A stretch of DNA of 64,000 nucleotides from Paenibacillus sp. V4I7 (GTDB lineage Bacteria > Bacillota > Bacilli > Paenibacillales > NBRC-103111). Each line of letters opens with the position of its first letter. Within the stretch, counting starts at the first letter, position 1. Made by a program: the position numbers and the translations under genes. Of this stretch, positions 50,833-60,385 are shown piece by piece. Location of the stretch: the NCBI RefSeq assembly GCF_030817275.1, contig NZ_JAUSZD010000002.1:3348001-3412000 (forward strand). The letters are read 5' to 3'. The notes beneath the pieces are model-generated. The model was not told the origin of the DNA and made no database searches. It saw only the letters and a program-made list of their open reading frames with translations.

Positions 50833-51975
50833 TCAATCTGCCAGAAGGCTTCGAGAAATAATCACTCGCTGGATTTCGTTCGTCCCTCCATTTATTTGCG
50901 TGATCTTGGCATCGCGCATATAACGCTCAACGGGAAAGGCTTTCGTATAGCCATATCCCCCGAAGATTTGAACAGCTTCTACAGTCACCTCCATGGCCGT
51001 GTCTCCAGCAAAAAGCTTGGCATAAGCAGATTCTTTGCCGTACGATAACCCCTGACTTTCTCGCCAAGCGGCTTGATACGTCAACAGTCTTGCCGCTTCG
51101 ATTTTGGTTGCCATATTCGCAAGCTTAAAACCAATCGCCTGCTGCTGAGCAATAGGCTTTCCAAACTGCTTGCGTTCTTTGGCATAGGCTAACGATACAT
51201 CCAGTGCTCCTTGCGCGATCCCTACCGCTTGAGCCGCGACTCCAATCCTAGCGCCATCCAGCGTTCGCATAGCGATTTTAAACCCTTCTCCTTCATTACC
51301 AAGTAGGTTTTCCGTGGGTATGCGGCAATTGTCAAAGCGGATCTCCGTCGTCGGCGATGAACGAATGCCCAATTTTCTTTCCTTTTTGCCAACCGTAAAT
51401 CCGGGGGTATCTTTCTCTACGATAAATGAGCTGCAGCCTTTGTGCTCTTGAGAGGGGTCTGTCAAAGCGAACACGATATAAATTTCCGCAGCACCTGCAT
51501 TCGTAATGAATTTTTTGGAGCCGTTTAATACATAGTGATTACCATCTCGCATGGCTGTCGTTCCTATAGGTCCAACATCGGAGCTTGAGCCGATCTCTGT
51601 CAGACCAAATGCCCCAAGCTTCTTCCCTTCAGCCATCGGACGTAAAAACTTTATCTTCTGCTCTTCCGTTCCAAAGGTATAAATAGGCCAGCTTCCAAGC
51701 GAAATATGTGCCGATAGCGTAATACCTGTAGAAGCGCATACACGAGATAATTCCTCCACAACAAGACAAAAGGTCAGATAATCGGAGCCAAGCCCGCCAT
51801 AGTTCTCAGCCCAAGGAATCCCCGTCAGACCAAGCTCTCCCATTTTGTCAAATAAGGTCCGATCAAACCGTTCTTCCTCATCCCGCAGAGCAGCACTCGG
51901 TTCCACCTCGTTTTCGGCGAAATCACGGACCATCGTGCGTACCATTTCCAGTTCCTCTGACCAGCTAAAGTCCAT
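50833..51975 (-). CDS. Acyl-CoA dehydrogenase, catalytic glutamate replaced by glycine
   Basis: A 380-residue acyl-CoA dehydrogenase fold, the same length as the paralogue at 55643-56785. [66 protein letters not shown] and [27 protein letters not shown] mark the family. Two positions are unusual: the base that is normally Glu (YEGTNEIQR in the paralogue) is Gly here ([10 protein letters not shown]363, codon GGA at 50887-50889), and the flavin/substrate loop is GSSSDV instead of GSGSDA. The isovaleryl-type alternative Glu is also absent. Could be inactive, or use another base. Start ATG 51975 has GAGGAGG; its stop is 17 bp before icmF. Confidence 0.9.
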   Translation of the reverse strand: MDFSWSEELEMVRTMVRDFAENEVEPSAALRDEEERFDRTLFDKMGELGLTGIPWAENYGGLGSDYLTFCLVVEELSRVCASTGITLSAHISLGSWPIYTFGTEEQKIKFLRPMAEGKKLGAFGLTEIGSSSDVGPIGTTAMRDGNHYVLNGSKKFITNAGAAEIYIVFALTDPSQEHKGCSSFIVEKDTPGFTVGKKERKLGIRSSPTTEIRFDNCRIPTENLLGNEGEGFKIAMRTLDGARIGVAAQAVGIAQGALDVSLAYAKERKQFGKPIAQQQAIGFKLANMATKIEAARLLTYQAAWRESQGLSYGKESAYAKLFAGDTAMEVTVEAVQIFGGYGYTKAFPVERYMRDAKITQINGGTNEIQRVIISRSLLAD

Positions 51976-52060
51976 GCCAGCACGACCTCCTCTAGATGAC
52001 TTATGTGTACGCAAAGACCCCACCGATAACAGGAGATCAGTGAGGATGGATCATAGGCCG

Positions 52061-52969
52061 CTAATCATTTTCATTCAAAATCGTTTTGGCAATTTTCCCA
52101 TCTAAGGCTTCATAATCGTAATATCGAATGGTGTCATACAGCTCACTCCGGGTTTGCATTTGGCTGAGAGAACCCTTTTGAGTTCCAGTTTGACTGATTT
52201 CCTCAAAAACTCTTTCATAGGCCTTGGCAGCTACACGAAGAGAAGTGACTGGATAAATAACCATATGAAATCCCCAGCTTTCAAATTGCTCCGCCGTATA
52301 GTAAGGAGTTCGCCCAAACTCCGTCATATTGGCTAAAAGTGGACCCTTCACTTCCTTGCTGAAGCGTTGAAAGTCCTCTTGACTCTCCAGCGCTTCTGGA
52401 AAAATCGCATCAGCCCCCGCAGCAAGATATTGCTGCGCTCTATGAATCGCTTCATCCATTCCCTCGACGCTCTTGGCGTCCGTACGCGCAACGATAAATA
52501 ACGTCGGACTCACAGCTTTGATCGTTCGAATTTTTTGAATCATTTCCTCAGCGGAAATGAGCTTCTTTCCATTCAAATGTCCGCATTTTTTCGGCATTTC
52601 CTGATCTTCAATTTGAACAGCGGCAACTTTCGCCTCCACCATTTCCTTTGCAGTTCGTGCTACGTTTAAAATACCGCCGAATCCGGTGTCTATATCGACA
52701 AGCAGAGGAAGACCCGATGCACGAACCAGCTCTCGGGCACGTTCCGCCACCTCATTAGAGTAAATGAGGCCTAAATCAGGCAGCCCCCTGCTTGCAGTAT
52801 AAGCAGCTCCAGATAAATAAATGGCTTTAAATTGAGCCTGCTTAGCTATTCTTGCAGCCATTCCGTCGTGGGTACCAGGGATTTTGACAATTGGACCTGC
52901 ACCAACAAGCTGACGAAACTCAGCGGCCAATCGGTGTTGATCTGGTTCTTCTTCAATCAGCCATGACAT
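52061..52969 (-). CDS. prpB: 2-methylisocitrate lyase
   Basis: A 302-residue ICL/PEPM-type lyase: VKIPGTHDGMAARIAKQAQFKAIYLSG, VDIDTGFGG with metal aspartates, the catalytic KKCGH (127-131) and ARTDAKSVEGMDEAIHRAQQY. It splits 2-methylisocitrate into pyruvate and succinate, the last step of the methylcitrate cycle. Equivalent to YqiQ/MmgF in B. subtilis. ATG 52969 has AGGAGG. It follows the PrpD gene by 39 bp. Confidence 0.92.
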   Translation of the reverse strand: MSWLIEEEPDQHRLAAEFRQLVGAGPIVKIPGTHDGMAARIAKQAQFKAIYLSGAAYTASRGLPDLGLIYSNEVAERARELVRASGLPLLVDIDTGFGGILNVARTAKEMVEAKVAAVQIEDQEMPKKCGHLNGKKLISAEEMIQKIRTIKAVSPTLFIVARTDAKSVEGMDEAIHRAQQYLAAGADAIFPEALESQEDFQRFSKEVKGPLLANMTEFGRTPYYTAEQFESWGFHMVIYPVTSLRVAAKAYERVFEEISQTGTQKGSLSQMQTRSELYDTIRYYDYEALDGKIAKTILNEND

Positions 52970-53008
52970 AAAGACCTCCTGCATCTTGCTGACTTTATTG
53001 ACCAATGG

Positions 53009-54457
53009 TCATATAATGAAAAGCGCCATAAACTCATGAACAGGCGTTTGAATCAACCGCTCATAATCAAGGGAGAGCTTTCGTATTTCTGTCGTCTTCT
53101 TACGAGGAAACCGAGTTAGTAAATTGGCTTCATATTTCTCAATAACCTTCGGCAAACCTTCCTCACGCCTTCTGCGATGCCCGATTGGATACTCGCAAAC
53201 CACTTTCTCCGTTTTCGTGCCGTCTTTGAAGTGAATTTGGACTGCGTTGGCGATCGAACGTTTGTCAGGATCCAAGTAATCCTTGCTGTACTGCTCATCC
53301 TCGACAACGACCATTTTCTCCCTTAACGCATCAATCCGAGGATCAATAGCGACCATTTCTTCGTAGTGCTCAGCGGTCAATGTACCAAACAGCAGCCCAA
53401 TTGCAACCATGTATTGCAGACAATGATCCCGATCAGCAGGATTGTGCAAAGGTCCCTTCTTATCAATAATCCGAATCGCAGATTGATGGGTAGTCACTGT
53501 GATCTGAGCAATCTCATCTAGTCGCTCGTGTACCTTAGGGTACAGATGCAAAGCGCATTCGACGGCCGTTTGACCATGAAATTCAGCTGGAAATGATATT
53601 TTAAATAAAATATTTTCCATCACATAGGAGCCTAGTGAACGACCTAATGTAAGTTCTTTTCCTTGAAACAAAACATCTTGGAAGCCCCAGTTTTTCGCAG
53701 TAAGAGCGGACGAATAGCCCATTTCGCCACCTACAGCCATCAAAGCTAACCGAACCCCACGACTTGTGGCATCACCGGCTGCCCATGATTTACGGGAACC
53801 TGTATTGGGAGCATGTCGATACGTTCTTAAGCTAGCCCCGTCAATCCATGCGTTAGATAGCGCGCTGCACAGCTCATCTCTGTTTGCCCCCAACATTGCC
53901 GCAGCAGCGGCTGTCGAAGCTATTTTCACAAAATGAACATGATCCAGCCCTACACGGTTTAAGCTGTTCTCTAGAGCTAGCACTCCTTGAATCTCATGCG
54001 CTTTAATCGTCATGGTGAGGACATCCTTCATATAGAGCGGCTTTTTCCCCTCAGCAACTCTATTGCGGCTAAGATAATCGGCGACGGCAAGAATACTGCC
54101 TAGATTATCCGAAGGATGCCCCCATTCAGCAGCCAGCCATGTATCGTTATAATCCAGCCAACGAATCATACAGCCGATATTAAAAGCCGCATGGACAGGG
54201 TCAAGCTCGTATCTCGTCCCCGGCACGCGGGCACCTCCCGGTAAGTTTGCACCTGGTACGATCGGACCCAAATGCTTCGTACAATCCGGGAATCGCAAGG
54301 CGAGTAATCCGGTGCCAAGTGAATCCAATAGGACATGCTGTGCGATGCGATACGCTTCCTCACTTTCAATTCCTTTTGCCAATATATAATCAGCCATCTC
54401 CTCGATTAAGGGGTCAAAGGTCATCTCCTTATTTTCCAGATATCCAGAACTACTCAT
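53009..54457 (-). CDS. prpD: 2-methylcitrate dehydratase, MmgE/PrpD family
   Basis: A 482-residue MmgE/PrpD protein. [18 protein letters not shown], the [29 protein letters not shown] segment and the final domain [17 protein letters not shown] are diagnostic. It dehydrates 2-methylcitrate to methylaconitate-type product. The ATG overlaps the citrate synthase stop by 4 bp (ATGA), so the two are coupled. Corresponds to MmgE. Confidence 0.92.
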   Translation of the reverse strand: MSSSGYLENKEMTFDPLIEEMADYILAKGIESEEAYRIAQHVLLDSLGTGLLALRFPDCTKHLGPIVPGANLPGGARVPGTRYELDPVHAAFNIGCMIRWLDYNDTWLAAEWGHPSDNLGSILAVADYLSRNRVAEGKKPLYMKDVLTMTIKAHEIQGVLALENSLNRVGLDHVHFVKIASTAAAAAMLGANRDELCSALSNAWIDGASLRTYRHAPNTGSRKSWAAGDATSRGVRLALMAVGGEMGYSSALTAKNWGFQDVLFQGKELTLGRSLGSYVMENILFKISFPAEFHGQTAVECALHLYPKVHERLDEIAQITVTTHQSAIRIIDKKGPLHNPADRDHCLQYMVAIGLLFGTLTAEHYEEMVAIDPRIDALREKMVVVEDEQYSKDYLDPDKRSIANAVQIHFKDGTKTEKVVCEYPIGHRRRREEGLPKVIEKYEANLLTRFPRKKTTEIRKLSLDYERLIQTPVHEFMALFII

Positions 54458-55605
54458 TCGTATTCGTCCTTTCTGCTTAAGTGACTCGGCTGCTGAGGAG
54501 GGTGTAGATCGCGAAGTCCCTTATAATGAACTCGTGGTCGAAAGAGTCGATTATTATCATGTTGTTCGATCACATGCGCGCTAATGCCGATCGTACGGGC
54601 AGCAAGAAATACCGGCGTAAACAATTCAATTGGAATCCCAAGCAAATAGTAAACAGGAGCTGCATAATAATCCAAATTCGGATGCAAATTCTTTTCTCGC
54701 TTCATGACTTCTTCCCCAAGGACACACATGTTGTAGAGCTCTGGTTGATTTTTGTCTATTGCGAGTTCAGCTAGTGCCTCTTTCATAAGCAATGCACGGG
54801 GATCCGCTTTTTTCATATAAACCCGATGTCCAAAGCCCATAATTCGTTCTTTCTTTGCTAACTTATTTAGCATGAGTGCTTCAAGATTTGCTTCCGATCC
54901 CGCTTCCAAAAGCATAGCCATGACCGCTTCATTCGCGCCGCCGTGCAGAGTCCCTTTGAGTGAAGCAACTGCGCCAGTTAAGGCACCATAAAGATCGGAT
55001 TGTGTGGATGCAATTACACGCGCAGCAAACGTAGAATTCGGCATTTCATGCTCACTATAGACGATCAGTGATTGATCAAAGATAGCTTCTTCCATCTTGG
55101 TTGGGACGCGTCCTGTGATCATATATAAGAAATTAGCTGTGTATGATAGCTCTTTGCGCGGATCTATGAATGGCTGCTTCGTTTGCGCGCGATACCCGTT
55201 AGCTACAATTTCCGGCACTTTTGCAAGCAATCGAATGGCTTTACGAGTATTGGCTTCTCTGGAACGATCCTCAAGATCGACGTCGTAACTAGCTATAGCT
55301 GAGATACCTGTTCGCAGAACATCCATGAAGTCGGCTTGCTCGGGGAGTAGTTGTAAAATCGCGTTCACATTTGGAGGTAATCCATATTCCGATCTCAACT
55401 TCTCTTCGATCGAATGCCGTTCTTCTGGATTAGGCAAAGCTCCGTCTAGAAGCAGCCCCACAATGTCCAGATAGGTTACATGTTGGGCAAGCTCAATAAG
55501 GTCATACCCGCGAACAACAATTTCCTCCTTCTCCACATCCAGATACGAGATGTTCGTCTCGCTAGCAATGACATTTTCAAGTCCAGGCAAATAGTCGTCA
55601 CTCAT
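54454..55605 (-). CDS. prpC: 2-methylcitrate synthase / citrate synthase family
   Basis: A 383-residue citrate synthase-fold enzyme. Histidines of the active site are H221 (LHGGANEA) and H260 (GFGHRVY), and the catalytic aspartate is D312 (LDYYAAP). The short loop from [19 protein letters not shown] is typical of MmgD/PrpC. It condenses propionyl-CoA with oxaloacetate, judged by the prpD and prpB neighbours. ATG 55605 is about nine bases after GGGAG; an earlier ATG lacks a clear site. Corresponds to MmgD. Confidence 0.92.
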   Translation of the reverse strand: MSDDYLPGLENVIASETNISYLDVEKEEIVVRGYDLIELAQHVTYLDIVGLLLDGALPNPEERHSIEEKLRSEYGLPPNVNAILQLLPEQADFMDVLRTGISAIASYDVDLEDRSREANTRKAIRLLAKVPEIVANGYRAQTKQPFIDPRKELSYTANFLYMITGRVPTKMEEAIFDQSLIVYSEHEMPNSTFAARVIASTQSDLYGALTGAVASLKGTLHGGANEAVMAMLLEAGSEANLEALMLNKLAKKERIMGFGHRVYMKKADPRALLMKEALAELAIDKNQPELYNMCVLGEEVMKREKNLHPNLDYYAAPVYYLLGIPIELFTPVFLAARTIGISAHVIEQHDNNRLFRPRVHYKGLRDLHPPQQPSHLSRKDEYE

Positions 55606-55642
55606 CTCATCGCTCTCCCTTCTTCCGTTCGTTGCACTTCCT

Positions 55643-56785
55643 TCAGTCGGCAAGAAGCATTCGGGATATCACAATACGCTGAATCTCATTCGTACCTTCG
55701 TATATTTGGGTCACCTTCGCATCGCGTAGAAACCGCTCTACAGGGAAATCCTTGGTATAGCCGTCGTCTCCAAAAATTTGCACAGCCTCAATGCAGACTT
55801 GAACCGCGGTATCACTTGCGAAAAGCTTGGCAATTGCAGCTTGCTTTCCATATGTTAACCCCTTGCTTTCCCGCCAGGCGGCTTGATAGGTAAGCAATCT
55901 AGCTGCTTCAATGTGAGTTGCCATATCCGCGATTTTAAAAGCAATCGTTTGCTGCCCACCCATCGGCTTTCCCAGTTGACTTCGTTCTTTGGCATAGGCA
56001 ATTGATGCATCTAGAGCGCCTTGCGCTATTCCAAGTGCTTGAGCGGCAATTCCGATACGTCCGCCATCTAGGCTCTTCATGGCAATTCGGAAGCCTTCAC
56101 CTTCCGGTCCTAACAAATTCGCCACAGGAACACAGCAATTCTCAAACCTCAGTTCCATTGTCGGCGATGAACGGATGCCTAGCTTCTTTTCTTTGCTGCC
56201 AAAAATGAATCCAGCAGCTCCCTTTTCTACGATAAAGGCGCAGCACCCTTTTTGCCTTTGCTGCAAGTCCGTCATAGCAAAAACAATGTATACCTCCGCC
56301 TCCCCTCCATTTGTAACAAATAGTTTGGATCCGTTAAGGACATAACTGTCCCCGTCCTTTATCGCTGTTGTCCTCATCGCTCCAGCATCAGAGCCCGAAC
56401 CGCTTTCCGTTAAGCTATAGGCTCCTAGCTTCTTACCTTCTGCTAAAGGCCGCAAAAACTTTTGTTTCTGCTCTTCCGTGCCATACTTGTAAATCGCCCA
56501 GCTGACTAGAGAGGTATGAACGGAAAGCATAACTCCTGTGGAACCACATACTCTAGAAAGCTCTTCAATGACCATGGCATAGGTCAGAAAATCGGATGCA
56601 AGCCCTCCGTACGCTGCAGGCCACGGAATCCCCGTCAAACCAAGCTTCCCCATCTTATCGAACAAATTTCGATCAAATCTCTCTTCTTCATCCCGCTGTG
56701 CAGCCGTCGGCTCTACCTCGTTAATCGCAAAGTCACGCACCATGGAACGAATCAAGTTCTGTTCATCCGTATAGGACACATGCAT
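55643..56785 (-). CDS. mmgC: Acyl-CoA dehydrogenase (short/branched-chain type), first gene of the operon
   Basis: A 380-residue flavoenzyme. The signature [84 protein letters not shown] are intact, with catalytic base E363 (codon 55697-55699). It should oxidise butyryl-CoA or a branched acyl-CoA and pass electrons to ETF. It resembles MmgC. ATG 56785 has AAGGAGG. A CcpA cre site lies 85 bp upstream. The related gene at 50833-51975 appears to be an old duplicate. Confidence 0.92.
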   Translation of the reverse strand: MHVSYTDEQNLIRSMVRDFAINEVEPTAAQRDEEERFDRNLFDKMGKLGLTGIPWPAAYGGLASDFLTYAMVIEELSRVCGSTGVMLSVHTSLVSWAIYKYGTEEQKQKFLRPLAEGKKLGAYSLTESGSGSDAGAMRTTAIKDGDSYVLNGSKLFVTNGGEAEVYIVFAMTDLQQRQKGCCAFIVEKGAAGFIFGSKEKKLGIRSSPTMELRFENCCVPVANLLGPEGEGFRIAMKSLDGGRIGIAAQALGIAQGALDASIAYAKERSQLGKPMGGQQTIAFKIADMATHIEAARLLTYQAAWRESKGLTYGKQAAIAKLFASDTAVQVCIEAVQIFGDDGYTKDFPVERFLRDAKVTQIYEGTNEIQRIVISRMLLAD

Positions 56786-56869
56786 TCGACTGCCTCCTTC
56801 GACATGATGGACTTTCCTTCATGTTCTGCCGAGGATATATTCGGTCGATGGATTAAAACTGGGACAAGC

Positions 56870-56883
56870 TGTAAACGCTTTCA
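56870..56883 (-). promoter_or_regulatory. CcpA cre site upstream of the mmg/bkd-like operon
   Basis: Minus-strand TGAAAGCGTTTACA fits the cre consensus TGWNANCGNTNWCA at every position. It lies in the leader/promoter region of the first gene of the operon. The B. subtilis mmg operon is also subject to CcpA, in addition to sigma-E. No confident -35/-10 was identified; a TATATATA stretch lies just upstream (56895-56902). Confidence 0.7.
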
Positions 56884-57022
56884 GATCTATGTTTTATATA
56901 TACACCCTTTTACAAATGCTTATACCTTCGGGGCTGCATGATTTTAATCGATCCTTTGCCATGATAATAATAAGAGCATCCCAAATTGCAGAATAAAGCT
57001 ATCCGCTACTCCGCTGAAAAAT

Positions 57023-57059
57023 GGAAAGAGCCAGACCTTTGTACGGGTTTGGCTCTTCC
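57023..57059 (-). terminator. Terminator of the DHA2 transporter gene
   Basis: 15-bp stem GGAAGAGCCAAACCC / GGTCTGGCTCTTTCC with minor mismatches, then ATTTTT on the minus strand. Confidence 0.75.
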
Positions 57060-57080
57060 AAGTTCATTGTTATTCCATAT

Positions 57081-58484
57081 TTATACCAGTTCATTGACCA
57101 GCTGTTGATTTTTTTTGCCAAAAGATATGAAATAAAGTAAAGTGCTTGCTACGACAACTAAGCATAATATCAGAATGAGATTGCCGTACAAGTAGGCTTG
57201 TGAGTCTGAAATTAGCGGATGCAGCGGAAAAGCAAGCATCTCTTTCTCCATCACTTTGGCAACGAGTGCCGTCACGACTGCTCCGGAAATCGTTGATGTC
57301 ATATTGAAAAAGCCCATCCCGACGCCAATTTGCTGAACCGGCAAAATTTGCGTAATCGTTTCCGTTAATGCCGTCTGCATGAAAGAAAATCCGATGTACA
57401 TCATGATGAGGGCTGCGCCAATGTACCATACCCAAAGTCCGATCGTTGAAGATTGCAGTAGTAGACTAGCAGCGATTAATATCAATCCTAGATATACAAC
57501 ATAATGGCTTCCTCGCTTAACCGTCATATTGCCAGCAACTTTACCAAATACGACCGCGCTTATGGCTCCAGGAAACATAATAAGTCCAATATGTTCTGTG
57601 TCTAGGCCGTATATGTTACTTAACATCAGCGGTATGACAAACATGACCGACATCACGGTGCCAAAAATTAGAAAGCCGATGATGAGACCATTTCTGTAAA
57701 GAGAATTTGTGAAAAGTGCAGGTTCGACGAACGGCTCCTTCGCTCTGCGAATATGAACAATAAATAGTATAAGTGCTATCAATACAACACCCAAGTAAAT
57801 CCAATTTCCTTCCGTCGTAAACAAAATCAGCGTTGATATGACTACACCCAATAGTACCGCCCCTACAACATCCAGTTTACCTGCTTTGCGCGGCTCTACG
57901 GGCAGAAACTTTTGAAAAAAAGGAATAGCGATTACGACTGGTACCGAAACAAGAAATAAAAAGGCCCAGTGAAACGATCCTGCAATATAACCGCCAAGTA
58001 CCGGACCGATCCCTATCGCGAATGAAACAGTTGAAGTAATGATACCAAACATTCTCCCCCGTTCTTTCACTGTGAAAAACCGGGCTACCATGACGAAAAT
58101 CAAGGCTGGGATCGCTGACCCACCTGCCCCTTGTATGGCCCGAGATAAAATGACAGCGGGATACCACGATTGGCATACAAAACCCAATATTGACCCAAAA
58201 GCGTAAAGGGAGATCCCTATTGTAATCAATTTTTTGATGCTGTACATATCGGAAAGCTTCCCGAATATGACCATTCCCATTCCGAAGACGATAAAAAAGA
58301 TCGTGACTACCCAACTTACACCGGAAGCATCCAGACCGAACTGCTTGGCAATGCTTGGGGTGGATACATTAAATACGGATTCATTCAAAACGGCAAAAAA
58401 GATGACATAATAAATCCAAAGGACACTTCTCTTTATTTCTGAATTGTCCTCTACAGATTTGGTTTGACTCTCCACAATATGCAT
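57081..58484 (-). CDS. MFS drug transporter, DHA2 (14-span) family, Tet(L)-like
   Basis: A 467-residue transporter with about fourteen spans. Motif A-like FGKLSDMYSIKKLI after span 2, the antiporter motif C GIGPVLGGYIAG in span 5, and SRAIQGAGGSAIPALIFVMVARFF in span 4 are typical of drug/H+ antiporters. It resembles TetA(L)/EmrB-like exporters. An inverted repeat ACAACA-N5-TGTTGT upstream may be an operator, but no regulator gene is adjacent. ATG has AGGAAGG. Confidence 0.88.
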   Translation of the reverse strand: MHIVESQTKSVEDNSEIKRSVLWIYYVIFFAVLNESVFNVSTPSIAKQFGLDASGVSWVVTIFFIVFGMGMVIFGKLSDMYSIKKLITIGISLYAFGSILGFVCQSWYPAVILSRAIQGAGGSAIPALIFVMVARFFTVKERGRMFGIITSTVSFAIGIGPVLGGYIAGSFHWAFLFLVSVPVVIAIPFFQKFLPVEPRKAGKLDVVGAVLLGVVISTLILFTTEGNWIYLGVVLIALILFIVHIRRAKEPFVEPALFTNSLYRNGLIIGFLIFGTVMSVMFVIPLMLSNIYGLDTEHIGLIMFPGAISAVVFGKVAGNMTVKRGSHYVVYLGLILIAASLLLQSSTIGLWVWYIGAALIMMYIGFSFMQTALTETITQILPVQQIGVGMGFFNMTSTISGAVVTALVAKVMEKEMLAFPLHPLISDSQAYLYGNLILILCLVVVASTLLYFISFGKKNQQLVNELV

Positions 58485-58629
58485 TTTGACAGTCTTCCTT
58501 CCTCTTTACGAATTTTAAGTTCTTTTCATTGATCTTACTATTCATTTACTCCTCGATTCCCCCCCATTTCTTACCAACTTAGTTTCACCTAAGTGTACCA
58601 AACGCACGTTCTCATGTACAGTAGTTTAC

Positions 58630-58646
58630 ACAACAAAAATTGTTGT
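58630..58646 (-). promoter_or_regulatory. Inverted repeat ACAACA-N5-TGTTGT upstream of the DHA2 transporter gene
   Basis: Perfect 6-bp arms around AAAAT, about 145 bp before the transporter ATG, next to TTGTAC / TAAACT that could be -35 and -10 elements on the minus strand. Layout suggests a repressor site. Confidence 0.35.
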
Positions 58647-58683
58647 ACAACATATATCTTGAAAGCTTAGCCTAACAAAAAAA

Positions 58684-58717
58684 ACTGCCAACTCTCTGTC
58701 GTTAGAGAATAAGCAGT
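58684..58717 (-). terminator. Terminator of the SLH protein gene
   Basis: Minus-strand ACTGC/GCAGT outer stem and ATTCTCT/AGAGAGT inner stem, followed by eight T, 18 bp after the stop. Confidence 0.75.
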
Positions 58718-58734
58718 CTTTAAAATGCTCCGAA

Positions 58735-60270
58735 TTAATTTACATCCACACGCACTGTAGCAGGAGTAGCCTCGCTATAAATGGTAATTTTATGAGTGCT
58801 GTCGTCCATTGGCTTGGCAGTCAGTCTAACTTCAAAGCGGGCGTTCCCATTTTCATCAAATAAATCACTTGTCCCTAGCGTAGTGCCCGCCTTCACAATC
58901 TCAAGGTTTGGATTTTGAGGCGATACAACAGGAGACAAGCTCTTTGAAGTGACCTCACTTTGATCAAACTGTTTTTTGATGATCGGGTTCCCATACTGGT
59001 CAAACAAATTCAACGAAATGGAAGCCTTATCACCCACATCAATCAATCTTGTTTTCGTATTCGAATAGGTTATTTTGTTCGGTTCAATGAAGCTGAGAAC
59101 AGGTGCGTTGCCTACTTTGAAGCTTCGAGCTGCACTAAGTTTGCTATTATTCACATAAACGTTTACTGGTAAATAATCATTCATTTGGGAAGTATTCGCT
59201 TCTTTAACGTTAGCAATAATAACGAGGTTGCCCCACTCATCCTTTTTAAAATCGGCTGGAGCTGAACCAGCTACGATGGCCGTGAAACCCGACGTTCCAA
59301 GGGATGCTGTCTCACCATATTGATTCATCGCCTTCACTCTAATCGTTGCAGCCGAGCTGTTCGCAATGGTTTCTTCAGGATTGACGAAGTTGATTTCAGT
59401 CACCTGCTCCGCCTGTGCTCTGAAATAAACTTCATTTCTCGATACCGTCGATGCGTCTAACCCAGAAATAGCAGCTGTATATTCTCCTTCACTAATCGGT
59501 GATGATGTGAGTAAAGTAGCCCATTTGACATCATCAGACCAAGTCACTGTTAACGGAACATTCAATGTTCCTTTGCTTAATGTTAGTTTTGCTTTTGTCT
59601 TATCAACCGTTTGATTAAACCAAACTTTCACTTTGCTTGCTCCAACAGCTTGTGCACTAACTAATGCTACTTTACCAGGTATGTATTGTTGTTTTGCTTC
59701 ATAAGCGCCAGTTACCAAGAGTTCGCGGGTAGCAGGCATTTGACCTTCGATTGCACCTATTGTTTCTGGGAGAAGCTTCAAGTTCAATGCAAGTGCTACG
59801 TACCCTTTTGCCCAATTAGAGACGGAACCATCCGTTAAGGTCTTATTGACTGCTTCTGCATCCTTACCTAAGATTCGAACCAAGAAAGTTGCTAACTCCT
59901 CTTTCGTCACTTGTCCAGCTGGGTTGAAAGCACCCTCGCTAATCCCATTCGTAATGCCAGCTGTCTTCAAAGCTTCAATATAAGGTAATGCATAGCCATT
60001 GGCTTGATCGTATGTACTTACATCTGTAAAAGAAGAAACTCTTAAACTAGCATTAATCGGAAGATTCAAGATCATCGCCGCAACTTTAGCGAATTGTGCA
60101 CGGTTCATTTGACTCTTTAATCCGAAAGTCGTTTCAGTCATCCCATCAAAAATACCCGCACTAATCATCGCATCGAATTTGGCTTTGGTAGCAGCATCTA
60201 GTTGGCTCAAGTCCGTGAAGTCAGAGGACGTTTTTCCGAATGCGACAGATGAGAACATGGATAAAGCCAT
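58735..60270 (-). CDS. SLH-domain surface protein (5' end disrupted)
   Basis: A 511-residue frame from ATG 60270. It begins inside the signal peptide (MALSMFSSVAFGKTSSDFTDL), then three SLH repeats to about residue 190 (LDAATKAKFDAMISAGIFDGM, YIEALKTAGITNGISEGAFNPAGQVTKEELATFLVRIL), then Ig-like modules to the end (VSAQAVGASKVKVWFNQTVDK). It would be attached to the cell surface. No ribosome site precedes this ATG; the strong AGGAGGAAG site serves ATG 60290, which is out of frame by one base, so export of the protein is doubtful as written. Confidence 0.8.
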   Translation of the reverse strand: MALSMFSSVAFGKTSSDFTDLSQLDAATKAKFDAMISAGIFDGMTETTFGLKSQMNRAQFAKVAAMILNLPINASLRVSSFTDVSTYDQANGYALPYIEALKTAGITNGISEGAFNPAGQVTKEELATFLVRILGKDAEAVNKTLTDGSVSNWAKGYVALALNLKLLPETIGAIEGQMPATRELLVTGAYEAKQQYIPGKVALVSAQAVGASKVKVWFNQTVDKTKAKLTLSKGTLNVPLTVTWSDDVKWATLLTSSPISEGEYTAAISGLDASTVSRNEVYFRAQAEQVTEINFVNPEETIANSSAATIRVKAMNQYGETASLGTSGFTAIVAGSAPADFKKDEWGNLVIIANVKEANTSQMNDYLPVNVYVNNSKLSAARSFKVGNAPVLSFIEPNKITYSNTKTRLIDVGDKASISLNLFDQYGNPIIKKQFDQSEVTSKSLSPVVSPQNPNLEIVKAGTTLGTSDLFDENGNARFEVRLTAKPMDDSTHKITIYSEATPATVRVDVN

Positions 60271-60290
60271 TGTAGATGGTTTTTTTTCAT
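60263..60290 (-). other. Out-of-frame start and A8 tract of the SLH gene
   Basis: ATG 60290 follows AGGAGGAAG by six bases and continues with eight A. In that frame translation leaves the SLH frame. One more A would give MKKKPSTMALSMFSSVAFG, a plausible short signal peptide joined to the SLH protein. Either slipped-strand variation, a deletion between short repeats, or a sequencing error. Confidence 0.65.
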
Positions 60291-60332
60291 AACGTTTCTT
60301 CCTCCTAAGTGTGGATTATGTGTTGATAGGAA

Positions 60333-60360
60333 ATTATACCCAGTTACTTTGAAATCGAAA
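60333..60360 (-). promoter_or_regulatory. Probable promoter of the SLH gene
   Basis: Minus-strand TATAAT (60338-60333) with TGGG before it, and TTTCGA 16 bp upstream (60360-60355). The predicted start leaves a ~35-base leader with the AGGAGG site. Confidence 0.45.
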
Positions 60361-60385
60361 CGAAATGTTTTGAAATATTTTACAA

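Noticed and set aside
56891..56926. Possible sigma-E promoter of the mmg/bkd-like operon (GGTATAA and TATATATA)
   Set aside because: The -10 does not match the sigma-E consensus at the needed spacing; too weak to list as a promoter.
57091..58314. Two minus-strand frames (114 and 145 residues) inside the DHA2 transporter gene
   Set aside because: Same strand but other frame than the transporter; His/Cys-rich nonsense composition and no ribosome sites.
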